Notes: generated by a model from the letters alone, not told the origin. 64,000 nucleotides of DNA from Amycolatopsis nalaikhensis (GCF_030264295.1 NZ_CP127173.1:9059501-9123500); one strand, 5' to 3'. Shown: positions 8,957 to 19,700, counted from the first letter of the stretch. Numbers and translations: made by a program.

Positions 8957-8970
8957 TAGAACACGTTCTC
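8957..8970. promoter_or_regulatory. KstR-type operator for the steroid ring C/D operon
   Basis: TAGAACACGTTCTC matches the KstR consensus TNNAACNNGTTNNA at every fixed position except the last base. The arms AGAAC and GTTCT are exact inverted repeats around a 2-bp centre. It does not fit the KstR2 motif (ANCAAGNNCTTGNT), which controls these genes in mycobacteria. The site lies 11-24 bp before the GTG of the first operon gene, where a bound TetR-family repressor would block initiation. The kstR gene is not in the window. Confidence 0.75.
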
Positions 8971-9042
8971 CCTTTGGGCAAGACCGCTGGCCACGGACCC
9001 CCGCCTCGGACGAGAACCTGTTCCGGCAGCCACCGCGACGCA

Positions 9043-9089
9043 CTGAAGGGGACTTTCAGCGCATCTGATGCGACCAAAGTCCCCTTCAG
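9043..9089 (-). terminator. Hairpin terminator downstream of the hxlR remnant
   Basis: CTGAAGGGGACTTT (9043-9056) and AAAGTCCCCTTCAG (9076-9089) are exact inverted repeats. Inside the loop a second stem, CGCATC/GATGCG, extends the structure. It lies just after the stop of the HxlR remnant at 9100 and upstream of the steroid operon promoter, so it should stop transcription entering that operon from the right. Confidence 0.75.
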
Positions 9090-9099
9090 CACACGCAGA

Positions 9100-9429
9100 T
9101 CAGCCCTTGGCGGCGTCATACGCCGCGTCGGCTTCCATCACCTCGGGCATCTGAGCCTCGACGTCCTGGATCAACGCCAGCAACAGCGGCGCCGTCCGGC
9201 GGCCGCGCGGGGTCAAGCTGTACTCGACCTTCGGCGGGATCGTCGGCTGGGCCTCGCGGTGCACGAAACCGTCGCGTTCCAGCGCCTGCAGCGTCTGGAC
9301 CAGCATCTTCTCGCTGACCTCCGAGACCCGGCGGCGCAGCGCGTTGAACCGCAGCGTGCCGTCGTGCAGGGCGACCATCGCCAGGATCCCCCGGCGGCCC
9401 GTGATGTGCTCGAGCGTCGCCCGGGACGT
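9100..9429 (-). pseudogene. HxlR-family regulator remnant lacking its start
   Basis: The winged-helix HxlR/MarR-like sequence is recognisable from about 9429 (TSRATLEHITGRRG) through LRFNALRRRVSEVSEKMLVQTL and VEYSLTPRGR to the stop at 9100. The first in-frame ATG is at 9378, after part of the first helix, so the 92-residue product would lack the N-terminus. Reading on from 9429 enters antisense of a broken qorB gene. Such regulators normally sit divergent from a quinone oxidoreductase; here both start regions are gone, consistent with one deletion across the shared promoter. Confidence 0.7.
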
Positions 9430-10197
<768 letters not shown>

Positions 10198-10201
<4 letters not shown>

Positions 10202-11376
10202 GCACCGCGGGACCGGAGCCCGGACGCGCGCAACGCCGCCTGCATGGCGAACCGCGCGTCCGGGTCCTCCAGGCGCTCGCCGAAGGCCTGCTTCAGCTGC
10301 CGCACGCGGTAGCGGACCGTCTGCGGGTGCACCGACAGGTCCACCGCGATCTTCTCGGAGTTGCCGCCGTTCTGCAGCCAGGACAGCAACGTCTCGCCGA
10401 GCCGGTGGCGCGTCCGGTCCGGGAACCGGGCCAGCGGAGCCAGTTCCCGCCGGGCGACCTCGGCCACCAACGGGATGTCGCCCAGCAGCCACAACGTCGT
10501 CAGGTGCTCGACGCACCACGTCACCGGCGCGTCCGGCAGCGCGCCGTCCGCCACCAGCCGCAGCGCCGTCCGAGCCCAGCGCAGGGAATGCGCCGCCGCG
10601 CCGGGTTCCGCCGGTGGGCCGACCGCCACGCGCGTGCCGAGCCCGGCGAGGTCGCACTCGTCCACCGACGCGGGCAGCAGCAGGAACGGCTGCGGTGCCT
10701 CGAGGTCGGCGAGCGCCTCGGGCCCCCACGGCGTCCGCACCGGTTCTTCGGCGGCGACCGCCACGACTTCGGCGGGCACCGGCCAGCCCGCCGCCGCGGC
10801 GAGGTCGGCCAGCGCGTCCGGCGGGAGCGCGCCCGGTCTGGTCACCAGGCGCAGCAAGCGCCGCCGGAGCCCGGCGCGGGTGCCGTCGAGCTCCGCGAGC
10901 ACCTCCCGGTGTCCGCGGATCGACATCCGGGCCAGCTCGTCCGCGTAGCCGAACAGCAGCTCGGCCAGCCACGCCATCACCGGCGACGACAGCCGGTGCC
11001 GCCGCCCCAGCCGCATGATCCAGCGCCAGCCCACCCGGGTGTCGACGCGGTAGGCCGCCTGCAGGTCGTCGAGGCTGCGACCTTCGTGCGCCTCGCCGGC
11101 ACCGAGCCGGCGGCACGTCTCGTACAGCTCGTCCCGCGGCGCCAGCGGATCCTCGACCAGATCCACGAACAACGCGACGGCGCACTCGACGCCGTCGCGG
11201 GTCACGCGGCCGTACGAGCCGGGCCGGGCGTAGACCGGGACCGCGCGCCACACCTCCCGCACGATCCCGTCCACCAGCGCGGGCAGGGCGGGCCGCATGA
11301 GCGCGGCCAGGTCCGCCCGCCGGGGCACCTCCTCGCCCGGGAGCCGGGCGACCGGGACGTGCTGCCGAGCACTCAC
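10198..11376 (-). CDS. PucR/CdaR-like transcriptional regulator
   Basis: A 392-residue cytosolic regulator. The GTG at 11376 was chosen because GGAGGAA lies 6-7 bp upstream; a longer reading would run through the tetR promoter. The C-terminus has the PucR-type helix-turn-helix (LLSWLQNGGNSEKIAVDLSVHPQTVRYRVRQL). The N-terminal two thirds form a helical region shared with the regulator at 28587-29819 (DLQAAYR, GWRWI, LFGYADEL blocks). It is divergent from a TetR gene, and its stop overlaps the end of the qorB remnant. The effector is unknown. The two paralogues bracket the lipid locus at 12969-28351. Confidence 0.8.
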
Positions 11377-11420
11377 CTGGTTCCTCCACCGGGGAAAACG
11401 GCGCCGGAGCGGGGATCCCG

Positions 11421-11446
11421 CCTGCTTTACCGGACAGTAAAGCAGG
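11421..11446. promoter_or_regulatory. Inverted repeat in the pucR-tetR intergenic region, probable TetR operator
   Basis: CCTGCTTTAC (11421-11430) and GTAAAGCAGG (11437-11446) are exact inverted repeats with a 6-bp spacer. A related element, CCGTACAGTAC, occurs about 20 bp nearer the tetR start and resembles CCGGACAGTAA in the spacer region. Placement between two divergent regulator genes fits an autoregulatory operator. Which protein binds is inferred. Confidence 0.6.
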
Positions 11447-11467
11447 GGGACCGTACAGTACACCTCC

Positions 11468-12145
11468 ATGAGCGGGCGGACTTCCCCTGATCGATCCAGC
11501 ACGCGCCGCAGCCCGGCCGCCCGGCCCAGCGACGACGAGCTGCTCGACGCCGCCCGCGCCGTGTTCGCCGAACGCGGCTACGCCCAGGCCACGATGGACC
11601 TGATCGCCGCCCGCGCCGACTCCACCAAACCGACGCTCTACGCCCACTTCGGCGACAAGGCGGCCCTCTTCCGCGCCACCGTGACCCGCGAGGTCGCCGC
11701 CCTGCGGGACTGGGTGATCGCCGCTTACGAAACGGCGGCCACGCGGCCGTTGGAAGACCGCGTCCGGCTTTCCGTGATGGCCATGTTCAGCTACGCCGGC
11801 GCTCACCCGGACAGTTTCCGGATGCTGTTCGACTCGGCCGTCGACGAGATGTCGGGCGAACGCCGCGCGCTCGCCGACACGATCACCACGCACGTCGTCG
11901 GCCGGATCCGCGAACACCTGCTCGCCCACGGCCGCACGCCGGGGCCAGGGGCGGACCTGCTCGCCGCGATGATGGTGGGCCTCGTCGGGCGGGCCGCCAT
12001 GCACGTGTCCCACTCCCCCGGCCTCGACCCGATCGCCGCGGGCGAGCTGGCCACCGGGTTCGTCATGGCCGCCGTGCGCGGGCTCGATCCGGCGCTGCTG
12101 GACCACGTCGACGGCGCGCGCCCGGCGGGCCGGTGCGCCACCTGA
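11468..12145 (+). CDS. TetR/AcrR-family transcriptional regulator
   Basis: A 225-residue protein. The N-terminal TetR helix-turn-helix is clear (LLDAARAVFAERGYAQATMDLIAARADSTKPTLYAHFGDKAALF, about residues 24-70). The C-terminal ligand domain resembles AefR-like members, but the ligand cannot be read from sequence. It is divergent from the PucR-like gene across a 91-bp region carrying an inverted repeat, and upstream of a cutinase in the same direction. No co-transcribed target is evident. Confidence 0.88.
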   Translation: MSGRTSPDRSSTRRSPAARPSDDELLDAARAVFAERGYAQATMDLIAARADSTKPTLYAHFGDKAALFRATVTREVAALRDWVIAAYETAATRPLEDRVRLSVMAMFSYAGAHPDSFRMLFDSAVDEMSGERRALADTITTHVVGRIREHLLAHGRTPGPGADLLAAMMVGLVGRAAMHVSHSPGLDPIAAGELATGFVMAAVRGLDPALLDHVDGARPAGRCAT

Positions 12146-12304
12146 GCGTCCACATCGGACTGATTGTCACCGGCGCGACAATTCCCGGAAACCCCTCTTG
12201 CCGGATTCCGGCGGCCGCTGCAAGCTGCGATCACCCGCCCGAATTCCCGTTCCGGGAAAGCGTTTGCGGGAAATCCGTCCCCGGCCCGATGGGTGTGATC
12301 AGCC

Positions 12305-12958
12305 ATGAGTCGTGTTCCCCGTCCGCTTTCCGCCGCTTTCGCGGTCGGCATCGCCGCCGCCGGGCTCGCCGTCGCCACCGCGCCGGCGGCGTCCGCCGCG
12401 CCCTGCACCGACATCGACGTGCCGGTCGCCCGCGGCACCTTCGAACCCGGCACGCTGGGCGTCATCGTCGGCGACCCCGTCTACCAGGCCGTGCAGAACG
12501 CGCTGCGGCCGCGGTCGCTGAGCAGCTACCGGGTGAACTACCCGGCCGACCTCGGCCAGCCGACGTCGGTGCAGAAGGGCAACGCCGACCTCGTCGACCA
12601 CGTGACCGCGCAGGCCGCCGCGTGCCCGCAGCAGCGGTTCGTCCTGGTCGGCTACTCCCAGGGCGCCAACGTCGTCGACAACTCGATCGGCATCAGCAGC
12701 GCGGGCTCGCCGGTCGGCGGCGCGATCGTGAAGACGATCCCGGCGGAGCTGGCCCCGCGCATCGCCGCGATCCTGGTGTTCGGCAACCCGATCCGGTCGA
12801 TCGGCCGCGAGATCACCGGCCCGTACCAGAGCCGCACGAAGGACTACTGCGCGAACGGCGACCCGGTGTGCCAGGCCGGTGGCGCCAACGTCCTGGCACA
12901 CCTGAGCTACGGGGCGAACGCTGCCGACGCGGCCGCGTTCGCCGCGAGCAAGGTCTGA
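12305..12958 (+). CDS. Secreted cutinase-family esterase
   Basis: A 217-residue protein with a signal peptide of about 31 residues ending in an ASA-A cleavage site. Ser118 in GYSQG, Asp186 in CANGDPVC and His199 in AHLSYG form the cutinase triad, and Cys pairs around Cys34/Cys107 and Cys182/Cys189 fit the fold's disulfides. Cutinases hydrolyse esters of long acyl chains; mycobacterial Culp members act on cell-envelope lipids. It converges on the lipase at 12969 with only 10 bp between stops. The 159 bp upstream contain TTCCCG/CGGGAA inverted repeats (12244-12258) that could be an operator. Confidence 0.88.
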   Translation: MSRVPRPLSAAFAVGIAAAGLAVATAPAASAAPCTDIDVPVARGTFEPGTLGVIVGDPVYQAVQNALRPRSLSSYRVNYPADLGQPTSVQKGNADLVDHVTAQAAACPQQRFVLVGYSQGANVVDNSIGISSAGSPVGGAIVKTIPAELAPRIAAILVFGNPIRSIGREITGPYQSRTKDYCANGDPVCQAGGANVLAHLSYGANAADAAAFAASKV

Positions 12959-12968
12959 CCCCGCGTTG

Positions 12969-14183
12969 TCAGCAGTTCGTGGGGGCGGGGGCGCCGGAGA
13001 AGCGCTTGACGATCCACTGGTGCGCGTCGGCGTTCCCGGCGAGGATTCCGGTGGCGTGGTCGGAGATGTAGGTCTGCCACTGCTCCCGGACTCCGGCCGC
13101 GCAGTACGTCCGGTGCAGCGCCTCCGCCTGCGGGGTGTTGACGATCTCGTCGGTGCCCGCGTGGTACTGGAACACCGGCACCCGCGGCGGGCTCGCGCCC
13201 AGCTTGTTCTGCGCGAGCCGCGCCTGCCACTGCGGCGTGTTCAACGGGTTGGACGTCGTGTAGTCGCTGATCTTCTTGAACGAGTAGTTCAGCAGCAGCT
13301 CCGCGACGCAGGCGTTCTTCTTGGCGTCGGCCAGCTGCTGGCGGCCGGTGTCGTTGAGGAACGAATCCAGCTGCAGGTCCGGGTAGGCGGCGTCGAGGCC
13401 GACCGCGGCGAACGCCAGGAAGCCGAAGCCGATGTAGCCGTCGAGTCCTTTCGCGACTTCCGTCAGGTCGGCCGGGACGCCCCCCGCGACGACGCCGACC
13501 ACGTTCAGCTCGGGCGCGTAAGTGGGCTGCTTCTCCCCCGCCCACATCGAGCCGCCGCCGCCCTGCGAGTAGCCCTGGAAGATCACCTTCGCCGACTTCG
13601 ACAGCCGCGCCGAGGGCAGGTTCTGCGCCGCGCGCACCGAGTCGATCACGGCCGGGCCCATCGACTGCCCGGTGATGTAGGTCGGCACCGTCGTCGGCGA
13701 ATAGCCCTCGTAGTCGGTGACCGCGACCGCGTAACCGCTGGACAGCGAGTCGTTGATGGCGGGCTGGTCGTAAAGGGTGCCGCGTTCCATCGCCTTGGAC
13801 GCCGTGCACTTGAACGCCGGGCCCTGCGTGCCGACGGCGTACCCGACGATCGGGGCCGTGGCCGGGTCCTTGCCCTTCGGCACCAGGATGGTCCCGGTCA
13901 CCGCGTCCGGGCGGCCCAGCGCGTTGGTCGAGAGGTACATGACCTGCCACGCGTCGGCGTTGGCGACGTTCATCAGCGGTACCGAGGGCCGCCAGCGCAG
14001 GACGTCGCCGGGTTTCCCGGCGGGCAGCGGCGACGGCGGCGTGTAGAACGAGTCGTCGAACGGCCCGGGCAGCAGCGGGGCCGCCGTCGCACCCGCCGGT
14101 GGGCTCGCGGCGACCACTCCCAGCGCCGCCAGTGAGACGCCGGCGATCGCCGAACAGATCCGTCGCAAGTGGACAGACTTCAC
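12969..14183 (-). CDS. Secretory lipase (LIP family)
   Basis: A 404-residue secreted alpha/beta hydrolase of the secretory lipase family. GTG at 14183 is preferred because GGAGG at 14189-14193 lies 5 bp upstream; a more upstream ATG at 14195 has no ribosome site and overlaps this GGAGG. A signal peptide ends near GATA. Ser206 lies in GYSQGGGG, the acid is in HAGTDEIV and the His in SDHATG. It is the last gene of the lipid operon, 30 bp after the antigen-85-like esterase. A close paralogue is at 61479-62648. The natural substrate is unknown; it may process the exported lipid. Confidence 0.85.
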   Translation of the reverse strand: MKSVHLRRICSAIAGVSLAALGVVAASPPAGATAAPLLPGPFDDSFYTPPSPLPAGKPGDVLRWRPSVPLMNVANADAWQVMYLSTNALGRPDAVTGTILVPKGKDPATAPIVGYAVGTQGPAFKCTASKAMERGTLYDQPAINDSLSSGYAVAVTDYEGYSPTTVPTYITGQSMGPAVIDSVRAAQNLPSARLSKSAKVIFQGYSQGGGGSMWAGEKQPTYAPELNVVGVVAGGVPADLTEVAKGLDGYIGFGFLAFAAVGLDAAYPDLQLDSFLNDTGRQQLADAKKNACVAELLLNYSFKKISDYTTSNPLNTPQWQARLAQNKLGASPPRVPVFQYHAGTDEIVNTPQAEALHRTYCAAGVREQWQTYISDHATGILAGNADAHQWIVKRFSGAPAPTNC

Positions 14184-14213
14184 CACAACCTCCATCGGGG
14201 AAAGGGAATCCGT

Positions 14214-15185
14214 TCAGGCGGGCAGGCCGAGGCCGCCCGCCAGCACCGGCCACGAGCCGTGCAGGGCCCGCTGCCAGTACGGCCAGCTGTGCGTGCCCGG
14301 CCCGTAGTAGTCGACGGTCACCGGGATCCCGGCTTGACGCAGCCGGTCGGTGAAGCTCTGCGAAGACAGCAGCGCCGACGGCTCCAGCACGTCGGCCTGC
14401 CCGGGCGGGTCGAGCGGCCCGGTCTGCCCGTTGCCGCAGGAGACGTAGAGCGCCGTGCCGCGAAGGTCGGCGACGTGGTCGTAGGGGTTGCGCGCGGACC
14501 ACAGCGGCCGCATCCCGAACGAGTCGCCCCACAGCTGCAGGTAGTTGAAGATCCCGGCGCGGGCCAGGATGCCGATGATCCACACCGGGATGCCGGGGAA
14601 GAGCGTGTTCGGCACGCCGCTGTAGGACGCGGCGGCGGCGAACATCCCCTGGTGCTGGAACGCGTACGCCATGGCGCCGTAACCGCCGATCGACAGCCCG
14701 GCGACCGCGCGGCGCGTCCCGCCGCGGTAGCCGCGTTCGACGATCTGGCGCACTTCGGCGGTGTGGAAGGTGTCCCAGTCCGGGGTGTTCGACAGCCCGA
14801 AGTTCCACCACTTCGTGTACATCCCGGCCGGCCCGTCGGTCGGCATCACGACGAGGACGTCCTTGGTCGCGGTGAACGCCTTCACGTCGGTGAACTGGTC
14901 CCAGGACCGGTAGTCGACCGGCTCGCAGCAGCCGTGCAGCAGGAACAGCACCGGCCAGGTCCGGCTCGGCTGGGCCGCCCAGCCCGAGGGCACGATCAGC
15001 CGGACCATGCCGGTGGTGCCCAGGGCGGGCGAGCTGATCTTCAGGTCGACGGTCCGCGCGTCGAGCCAGGTTTCCTCGACGACCTTCGCGCCGTCGTCGG
15101 CCACGGCCGGGCTCGCCTGGGCGACCGGTACGGCGCCGGTGAGCAGGACCACGACGGACAACGCCAGCAGGGCGATCCGGTGCAC
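14214..15185 (-). CDS. Secreted esterase of the antigen-85/mycolyltransferase-like fold
   Basis: A 323-residue protein with a signal peptide of about 24 residues (cleavage near AQA). The GTG start at 15185 has AAGGAG 5 bp upstream and is 9 bp from the carboxylase stop. Ser165 in GLSIGGYGA is the nucleophile; the HGCCEPVDY oxyanion region and GTHSWPYWQ (catalytic His) are in the expected order of the esterase/mycolyltransferase family. In mycobacteria such enzymes move acyl chains between trehalose and cell-wall acceptors. Its place directly after the PKS-carboxylase pair suggests it transfers or releases the lipid outside the membrane. Acceptor unknown. Confidence 0.82.
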   Translation of the reverse strand: MHRIALLALSVVVLLTGAVPVAQASPAVADDGAKVVEETWLDARTVDLKISSPALGTTGMVRLIVPSGWAAQPSRTWPVLFLLHGCCEPVDYRSWDQFTDVKAFTATKDVLVVMPTDGPAGMYTKWWNFGLSNTPDWDTFHTAEVRQIVERGYRGGTRRAVAGLSIGGYGAMAYAFQHQGMFAAAASYSGVPNTLFPGIPVWIIGILARAGIFNYLQLWGDSFGMRPLWSARNPYDHVADLRGTALYVSCGNGQTGPLDPPGQADVLEPSALLSSQSFTDRLRQAGIPVTVDYYGPGTHSWPYWQRALHGSWPVLAGGLGLPA

Positions 15186-15194
15186 AGCGACTCC

Positions 15195-16778
15195 TTACAG
15201 GGGGATGTTCCCGTGCTTCTTGGCCGGCAGGGTCTGGCGCTTGGTGCGCAGCGTCCGCAGGGCCCGCGCCACCTGCAGCCGCGTCTGTGACGGCGTGACG
15301 ACCTGGTCGACGTAGCCGCGTTCGGCGGCCTGGTACGGCCCGGTGTGGCGGTCGCGGTACTCCTCGGTGAGCCGGCGGCGGGCGGCCTCCCGGTCTTCGG
15401 GCGGCAGCTCGGCCAGCTCGCGCCGGTAGAGCACCCGGACCGCGCCCTCCGCGCCCATCACGGCGATCTCCGCGGTGGGCCAGGCCATGGTGACGTCGGC
15501 GCCGAGGTGCTTGGATCCCATCACCGCGTAACCGCCGCCGTAGGCCTTGCGCACCACCACGGTCACCTTCGGCACGGTCGCCTCGGCGTAGGCGTAGATC
15601 AGCTTGGCGCCGCGGCGGATGATGCCGCCGCGTTCCTGGGCGGTGCCGGGCAGGTAGCCGGGGACGTCGGCGAGGGTGAGCAGCGGGATGCCGAAGGCGT
15701 CGCAGAAGCGCACGAACCGCGCGGCCTTTTCGGACGCGTCGATGTCGATCACGCCGGCCTGGTGCCGCGGCTGGTTCGCCACGACGCCGACCGAGCGGCC
15801 CTGCACCCGGCCGAACGCGCAGAACATGTTGGGCGCGAAAGCGCTGTGCACCTCGGTGAACTCGCCGTCGTCGACCAGCCGGGCGATCAGCTCGGTCATG
15901 TCGTAGGTCCGGTGCGGCGAGTCGGGCACGAGCCGGTCCAGCTCGAGGTCGGCCGGGGTGACGACCGGGCTGGTGTCGTCGGCGTACTCCGGGGCGGGGT
16001 CGAGGTTGTTCGAAGGCAGGTAGCCGAGCAGGGTCTGCACCCACTCGATGGCGTCCTCCTCGTCGGCCGCCCGGTGGTGGGCGTTGCCGGCGACCTCGCT
16101 CTGCACGGCGGCGCCGCCGAGCTCCTGCGCGGTGACCCGCTCCCCGGTGACGGCGTGCACGACGTCCGGGCCGGTCACGAACATGTGCGACGTCCGGTCG
16201 ACCATCACGGTGAAGTCGGTGATCGCGGGCGCGTAGACGGCACCACCCGCGCACGGCCCCATGATCATCGAGATCTGCGGGACGACCCCGGAGGCGTGCG
16301 CGTTGCGGCGCCCGAGCTCGGCGTAGTAGGCGAGCGAGACGACGCCTTCCTGGATGCGGGCGCCGCCGGAGTCGTTGATCCCGACGACCGGGCAGCCGAT
16401 GGTCATGGCCAGGTCCATCACCTTGAGGACCTTCTCGCCGGAGACCTCGCCCATGCTGCCGCCGAAGACGCTGAAGTCCTGGGAGAAGACGCAGACCTGC
16501 CGCCCGTCGACGGTGCCGTGCCCGGTGACGACGCCGTCGCCCCACGGCCGGTTGGCGTCCATCCCGAACTCGGCGCACCGGTGCCGGGCGAACTGGTCGA
16601 GCTCCACGAAGGACCCGGGGTCGAGCAGCAGCCCGATCCGTTCGCGCGCGGTGAGCTTGCCCTTGGCGTGCTGCCGGTCGACGGCCCGCTTTTCGGCGAT
16701 CCGCACGACCTCGTCCTGGCGAGCCGCGAGGTCGGCGATCCGGAAGGCCGTGGTCGGGGTCAGGTCTTCGAGCGTCAT
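15195..16778 (-). CDS. Acyl-CoA carboxylase beta (carboxyltransferase) subunit
   Basis: A 527-residue biotin-dependent carboxyltransferase of the PccB/AccD family. The ATG at 16778 overlaps the PKS stop (ATGA). Family blocks include GINDSGGARIQEGVVSLAYY, GPCAGGAVY, PDSPHRTYDM, ANQPRHQAG and the C-terminal KKHGNIPL. It would carboxylate an acyl-CoA at the alpha carbon to make the extender for the adjacent PKS, as AccD4 does for Pks13. By sequence it reads closer to propionyl-CoA carboxylase (PccB/AccD5) than to AccD4, so the symbol is left empty. The biotinylated alpha subunit is not in the window. Confidence 0.88.
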   Translation of the reverse strand: MTLEDLTPTTAFRIADLAARQDEVVRIAEKRAVDRQHAKGKLTARERIGLLLDPGSFVELDQFARHRCAEFGMDANRPWGDGVVTGHGTVDGRQVCVFSQDFSVFGGSMGEVSGEKVLKVMDLAMTIGCPVVGINDSGGARIQEGVVSLAYYAELGRRNAHASGVVPQISMIMGPCAGGAVYAPAITDFTVMVDRTSHMFVTGPDVVHAVTGERVTAQELGGAAVQSEVAGNAHHRAADEEDAIEWVQTLLGYLPSNNLDPAPEYADDTSPVVTPADLELDRLVPDSPHRTYDMTELIARLVDDGEFTEVHSAFAPNMFCAFGRVQGRSVGVVANQPRHQAGVIDIDASEKAARFVRFCDAFGIPLLTLADVPGYLPGTAQERGGIIRRGAKLIYAYAEATVPKVTVVVRKAYGGGYAVMGSKHLGADVTMAWPTAEIAVMGAEGAVRVLYRRELAELPPEDREAARRRLTEEYRDRHTGPYQAAERGYVDQVVTPSQTRLQVARALRTLRTKRQTLPAKKHGNIPL

Positions 16779-19700
16779 CGGGTCCCCTTCCCCACGGGCG
16801 AGGCGAGGCGCGCGGCCAAGGCGTCCGCGAGCACCGCCACGTGCGGCGGGTCGATCATCGACACGTGGTCGCCCGGCACCCGCACCACCTCGAGCCCCTC
16901 GCAGTACTCGTCCCAGCCCAGCGCGTCGTCGGTGCGCAGGTAGCGCGGGTCGAGGGCGGTCGTCAGCGGGTGCGGATCCTTGGCCCGCAACAGCAGCACG
17001 CGTCCGCCGTAAGGCTCCGGCGTGTACCGCTCGGCGACCCGCGCGTCCACATAGGACTCGTACTGGTGGCGCAGGACGCCCTGGCCCATGTCCGGCACGC
17101 GTTCGGCGAGCCGGTCCACGACCCACCGGATCTGCCCGTGCTCGTTCAGCCCGGCGAGCTCCGCCCGCGGCACCTCGAACGGCACGCCGTACGTCCGCGA
17201 GACGTGCTCGGCGAACCGGTCGAACCGCTCCAGCAGCAGCTCTTCCACCGGTTTCCCGGGCGCGGGCAGCGGCAGGATGGAGTCGATCAGGAACACCAGC
17301 TCGACGGGTTCGCCCAGCCGCCGGGCGGTCTCGTAGGCCAGGCAGCCGCCGAACGACCAGCCGCCGAGCCGGTACGGACCGTGCGGCTGGATTTCGCGGA
17401 CGAGTTCCGCGTAGCACGCGGCCTTGGCCTCGACGGTGTCCTCGTCGTCGATGCGTTCGAACCCGTACACCGGCTGGCCTTCCGGCAGGAGCCGGACGAG
17501 TTCGCGGTAGACGCTGGTCGGGCCGCCCGCCGGGTGGAAGAGGAACAGCGGTTCGGCGACGCCGTCGCGCAGCAGCCGGACGGGCCCGCCGCCGTGGCCT
17601 TCCAGCTCCGCGCGGAGCAGGTCGGCCATCGCCGCGACGGTCGGTGTGGCGAAAAGTTCGTCGAGTGGCGGCACGCCGCCGAGCTGTTCGGCGAACACCG
17701 CACGGAGTCGCCGCGCGCGTTCGGGGTCGCCGCCCGCCGCGAAGAAGTCGTCGTGCACGCCGGGTTCCGCGCCGCCCAGCTCGGCTTGCCAGTGGCGGGC
17801 GACCCAGCGCTCGGCGGGATCGCGGGGGCCGGTCGCGGCGCGGACGGCTATCTCGGAGCTGCCGAACCCGGCTTCCTCGGCGAGGTGGGCGGCGAGTTCG
17901 GTCAGGGTGGCGCCGCGCAAGAGCAGCGGGATCGGGAGCGGCAGCCCGAAATCGCGTTCGACCGCGCCACGGGCCCGCATCGCCGAGAGCGAGTCGAGGC
18001 CGAGGTGGGTGAGCGGGACGTTCCGGTCGACCTCGGCGTAGCCCAGCAGCCCGGCGACGAGCCCGGCCAGGTGGTCGGTGATCGCGGCGCGGGCGGTCTC
18101 TGGGGAGCTGGTGCGCAATGCCGCCATGCCGTCCCAAGTGGAGGGTTCGGTCCGCGGGGCGAAGAGGGTGAAGAACGGCCGCTCGGCCAGGCGAGGGAAG
18201 AGGTCAAGGACGGTCTCGGCGTTGACGCGGGCTACGCCGGTCGCCGCGCGGTCGCGGGCCAGGACGGCTTCCAAGGCAGCGAGGGCTTCCTCGGTGCCGA
18301 GGGGGTCGAGCACGGGGTTGCGCGATGCGGCCGTGCTGCCGGTGGCCCGCACCGGGCTGCGCGACCCGGCCGACGGATCAGCGCCGCCGACCGCAGCCCG
18401 CTCGGAACTGCCCGACCCCGCCGACACGCCCGCGCCACCGCCGACCTCGGCCGCCGAACTACGGTCCCGGGTCGAAGCCGCGTCGGCTACGGCGCCCGCC
18501 TCACCCCAGGCACCCCACGCGATCGTCGCTGCCGGGAGGCCCTGGGCTCGGCGCCATGCCACCAATGCGTCGGTCCACGCGTTCGCCGTCGCGTACGCCG
18601 CCTGCCCCGGTGAGCCGAACAGCGCCGCCGCCGATGAATACACCAGCCACCAGTCCAGGTCGTGCCCGGCCGTTGCCTCGTGCAGTCGCCATGCGCCCAG
18701 CGCCTTCGGCCGCCACACCGCGTCGAGCGACTCACCGTCCACCGTGATCGCCGCCCCATCCGCCAGCACCCCGGCCGCGTGCAACACCCCGCGCAGCGGC
18801 ACGCCACCTTCGACAGCCGCCGCGACCAGGGCTTCCGCCGTCCCGGGGTCGGCGATGTCGCCCGGCACCACCCGGACCTCGACGCCCAGGTCACCCGGGT
18901 CGGCGGCGCGGCGGCTGTTCAGCACCAGCCGCGTCGCGCCCCGCTCCGCCAGCCACCGCGCCGCGACGCGCCCGAGGCCGCCGAGCCCTCCCGTGAGGAT
19001 GTACGCGCCGTCGCGGACCGGCTCGCGCACCGGGTCGCCGAGCCGCGGACGCGCCAGCGCGCGGGTGTACCGGACGCCTTCGCGCCAGGCGACTTCGTCG
19101 TCCGGGCCGTCCGCGCGGACCTCGTCCCGCAGCTGCCCGGTCCACAGCCGCGCCGGGTCCGGACCGGCGTCGAAGTCGACCAGGCTCACGCGGAGTTCCG
19201 GGTGTTCGAACGCCAGCACCCGCACGAAGCCACGCAACGCGGCGAGGCCGGGGTCACCCCGTTCGCCGGGCTCGACGCTCTGCGCCCCCGCCGTGACCAG
19301 CCACAACCGCGGCGGCACCGGCAGTTCGGCCAGCTCGGCCACCACCCCGGACAGCGTCTCGACCAGCCGCGCGGCCCGGTCCGGGTCAGGTTCGGCCGGG
19401 CCGCCGAGCAGGGCGAGCACCGCGGTCGTTTCCCCGTCGCGCAGGGACTTCGCGACGGGGTTGCCGAGGGGCACGGTTTCCGCGTCGAGACCGGGGTCTT
19501 CGTCGGCCAGCACGATCCAGCGGTCGTCGTGCCGGGCAGCGGGCGGCAGTTCGGCCTGCTGCCAGGCGGCTTCGAAGAGCAGGCGTTCGACGGCCGCGTC
19601 GCGGAACCGGCGGCAGTAGACGTCACGGAACTCGACCAGGACGGCACCGTCGGCGTCGACGAGCTGGACGCTCCCGAGCAGGCCGTCGCCGGAGTCGTCG

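Noticed and set aside
8968..8995. Possible KstR2 site (CAAG element) beside the steroid promoter
   Set aside because: Only one CAAG half is present and no CTTG follows at the required spacing.
12244..12258. TTCCCG/CGGGAA inverted repeat as a terminator for tetR
   Set aside because: Arms are only 6 bp and lie nearly 100 bp past the stop; an operator for the cutinase gene is equally likely, so it is only mentioned there.
15195..16778. Firm naming of the carboxylase as AccD4
   Set aside because: Context suggests it, but residues (for example the KKHGNIPL end) read closer to PccB/AccD5, so no symbol was given.
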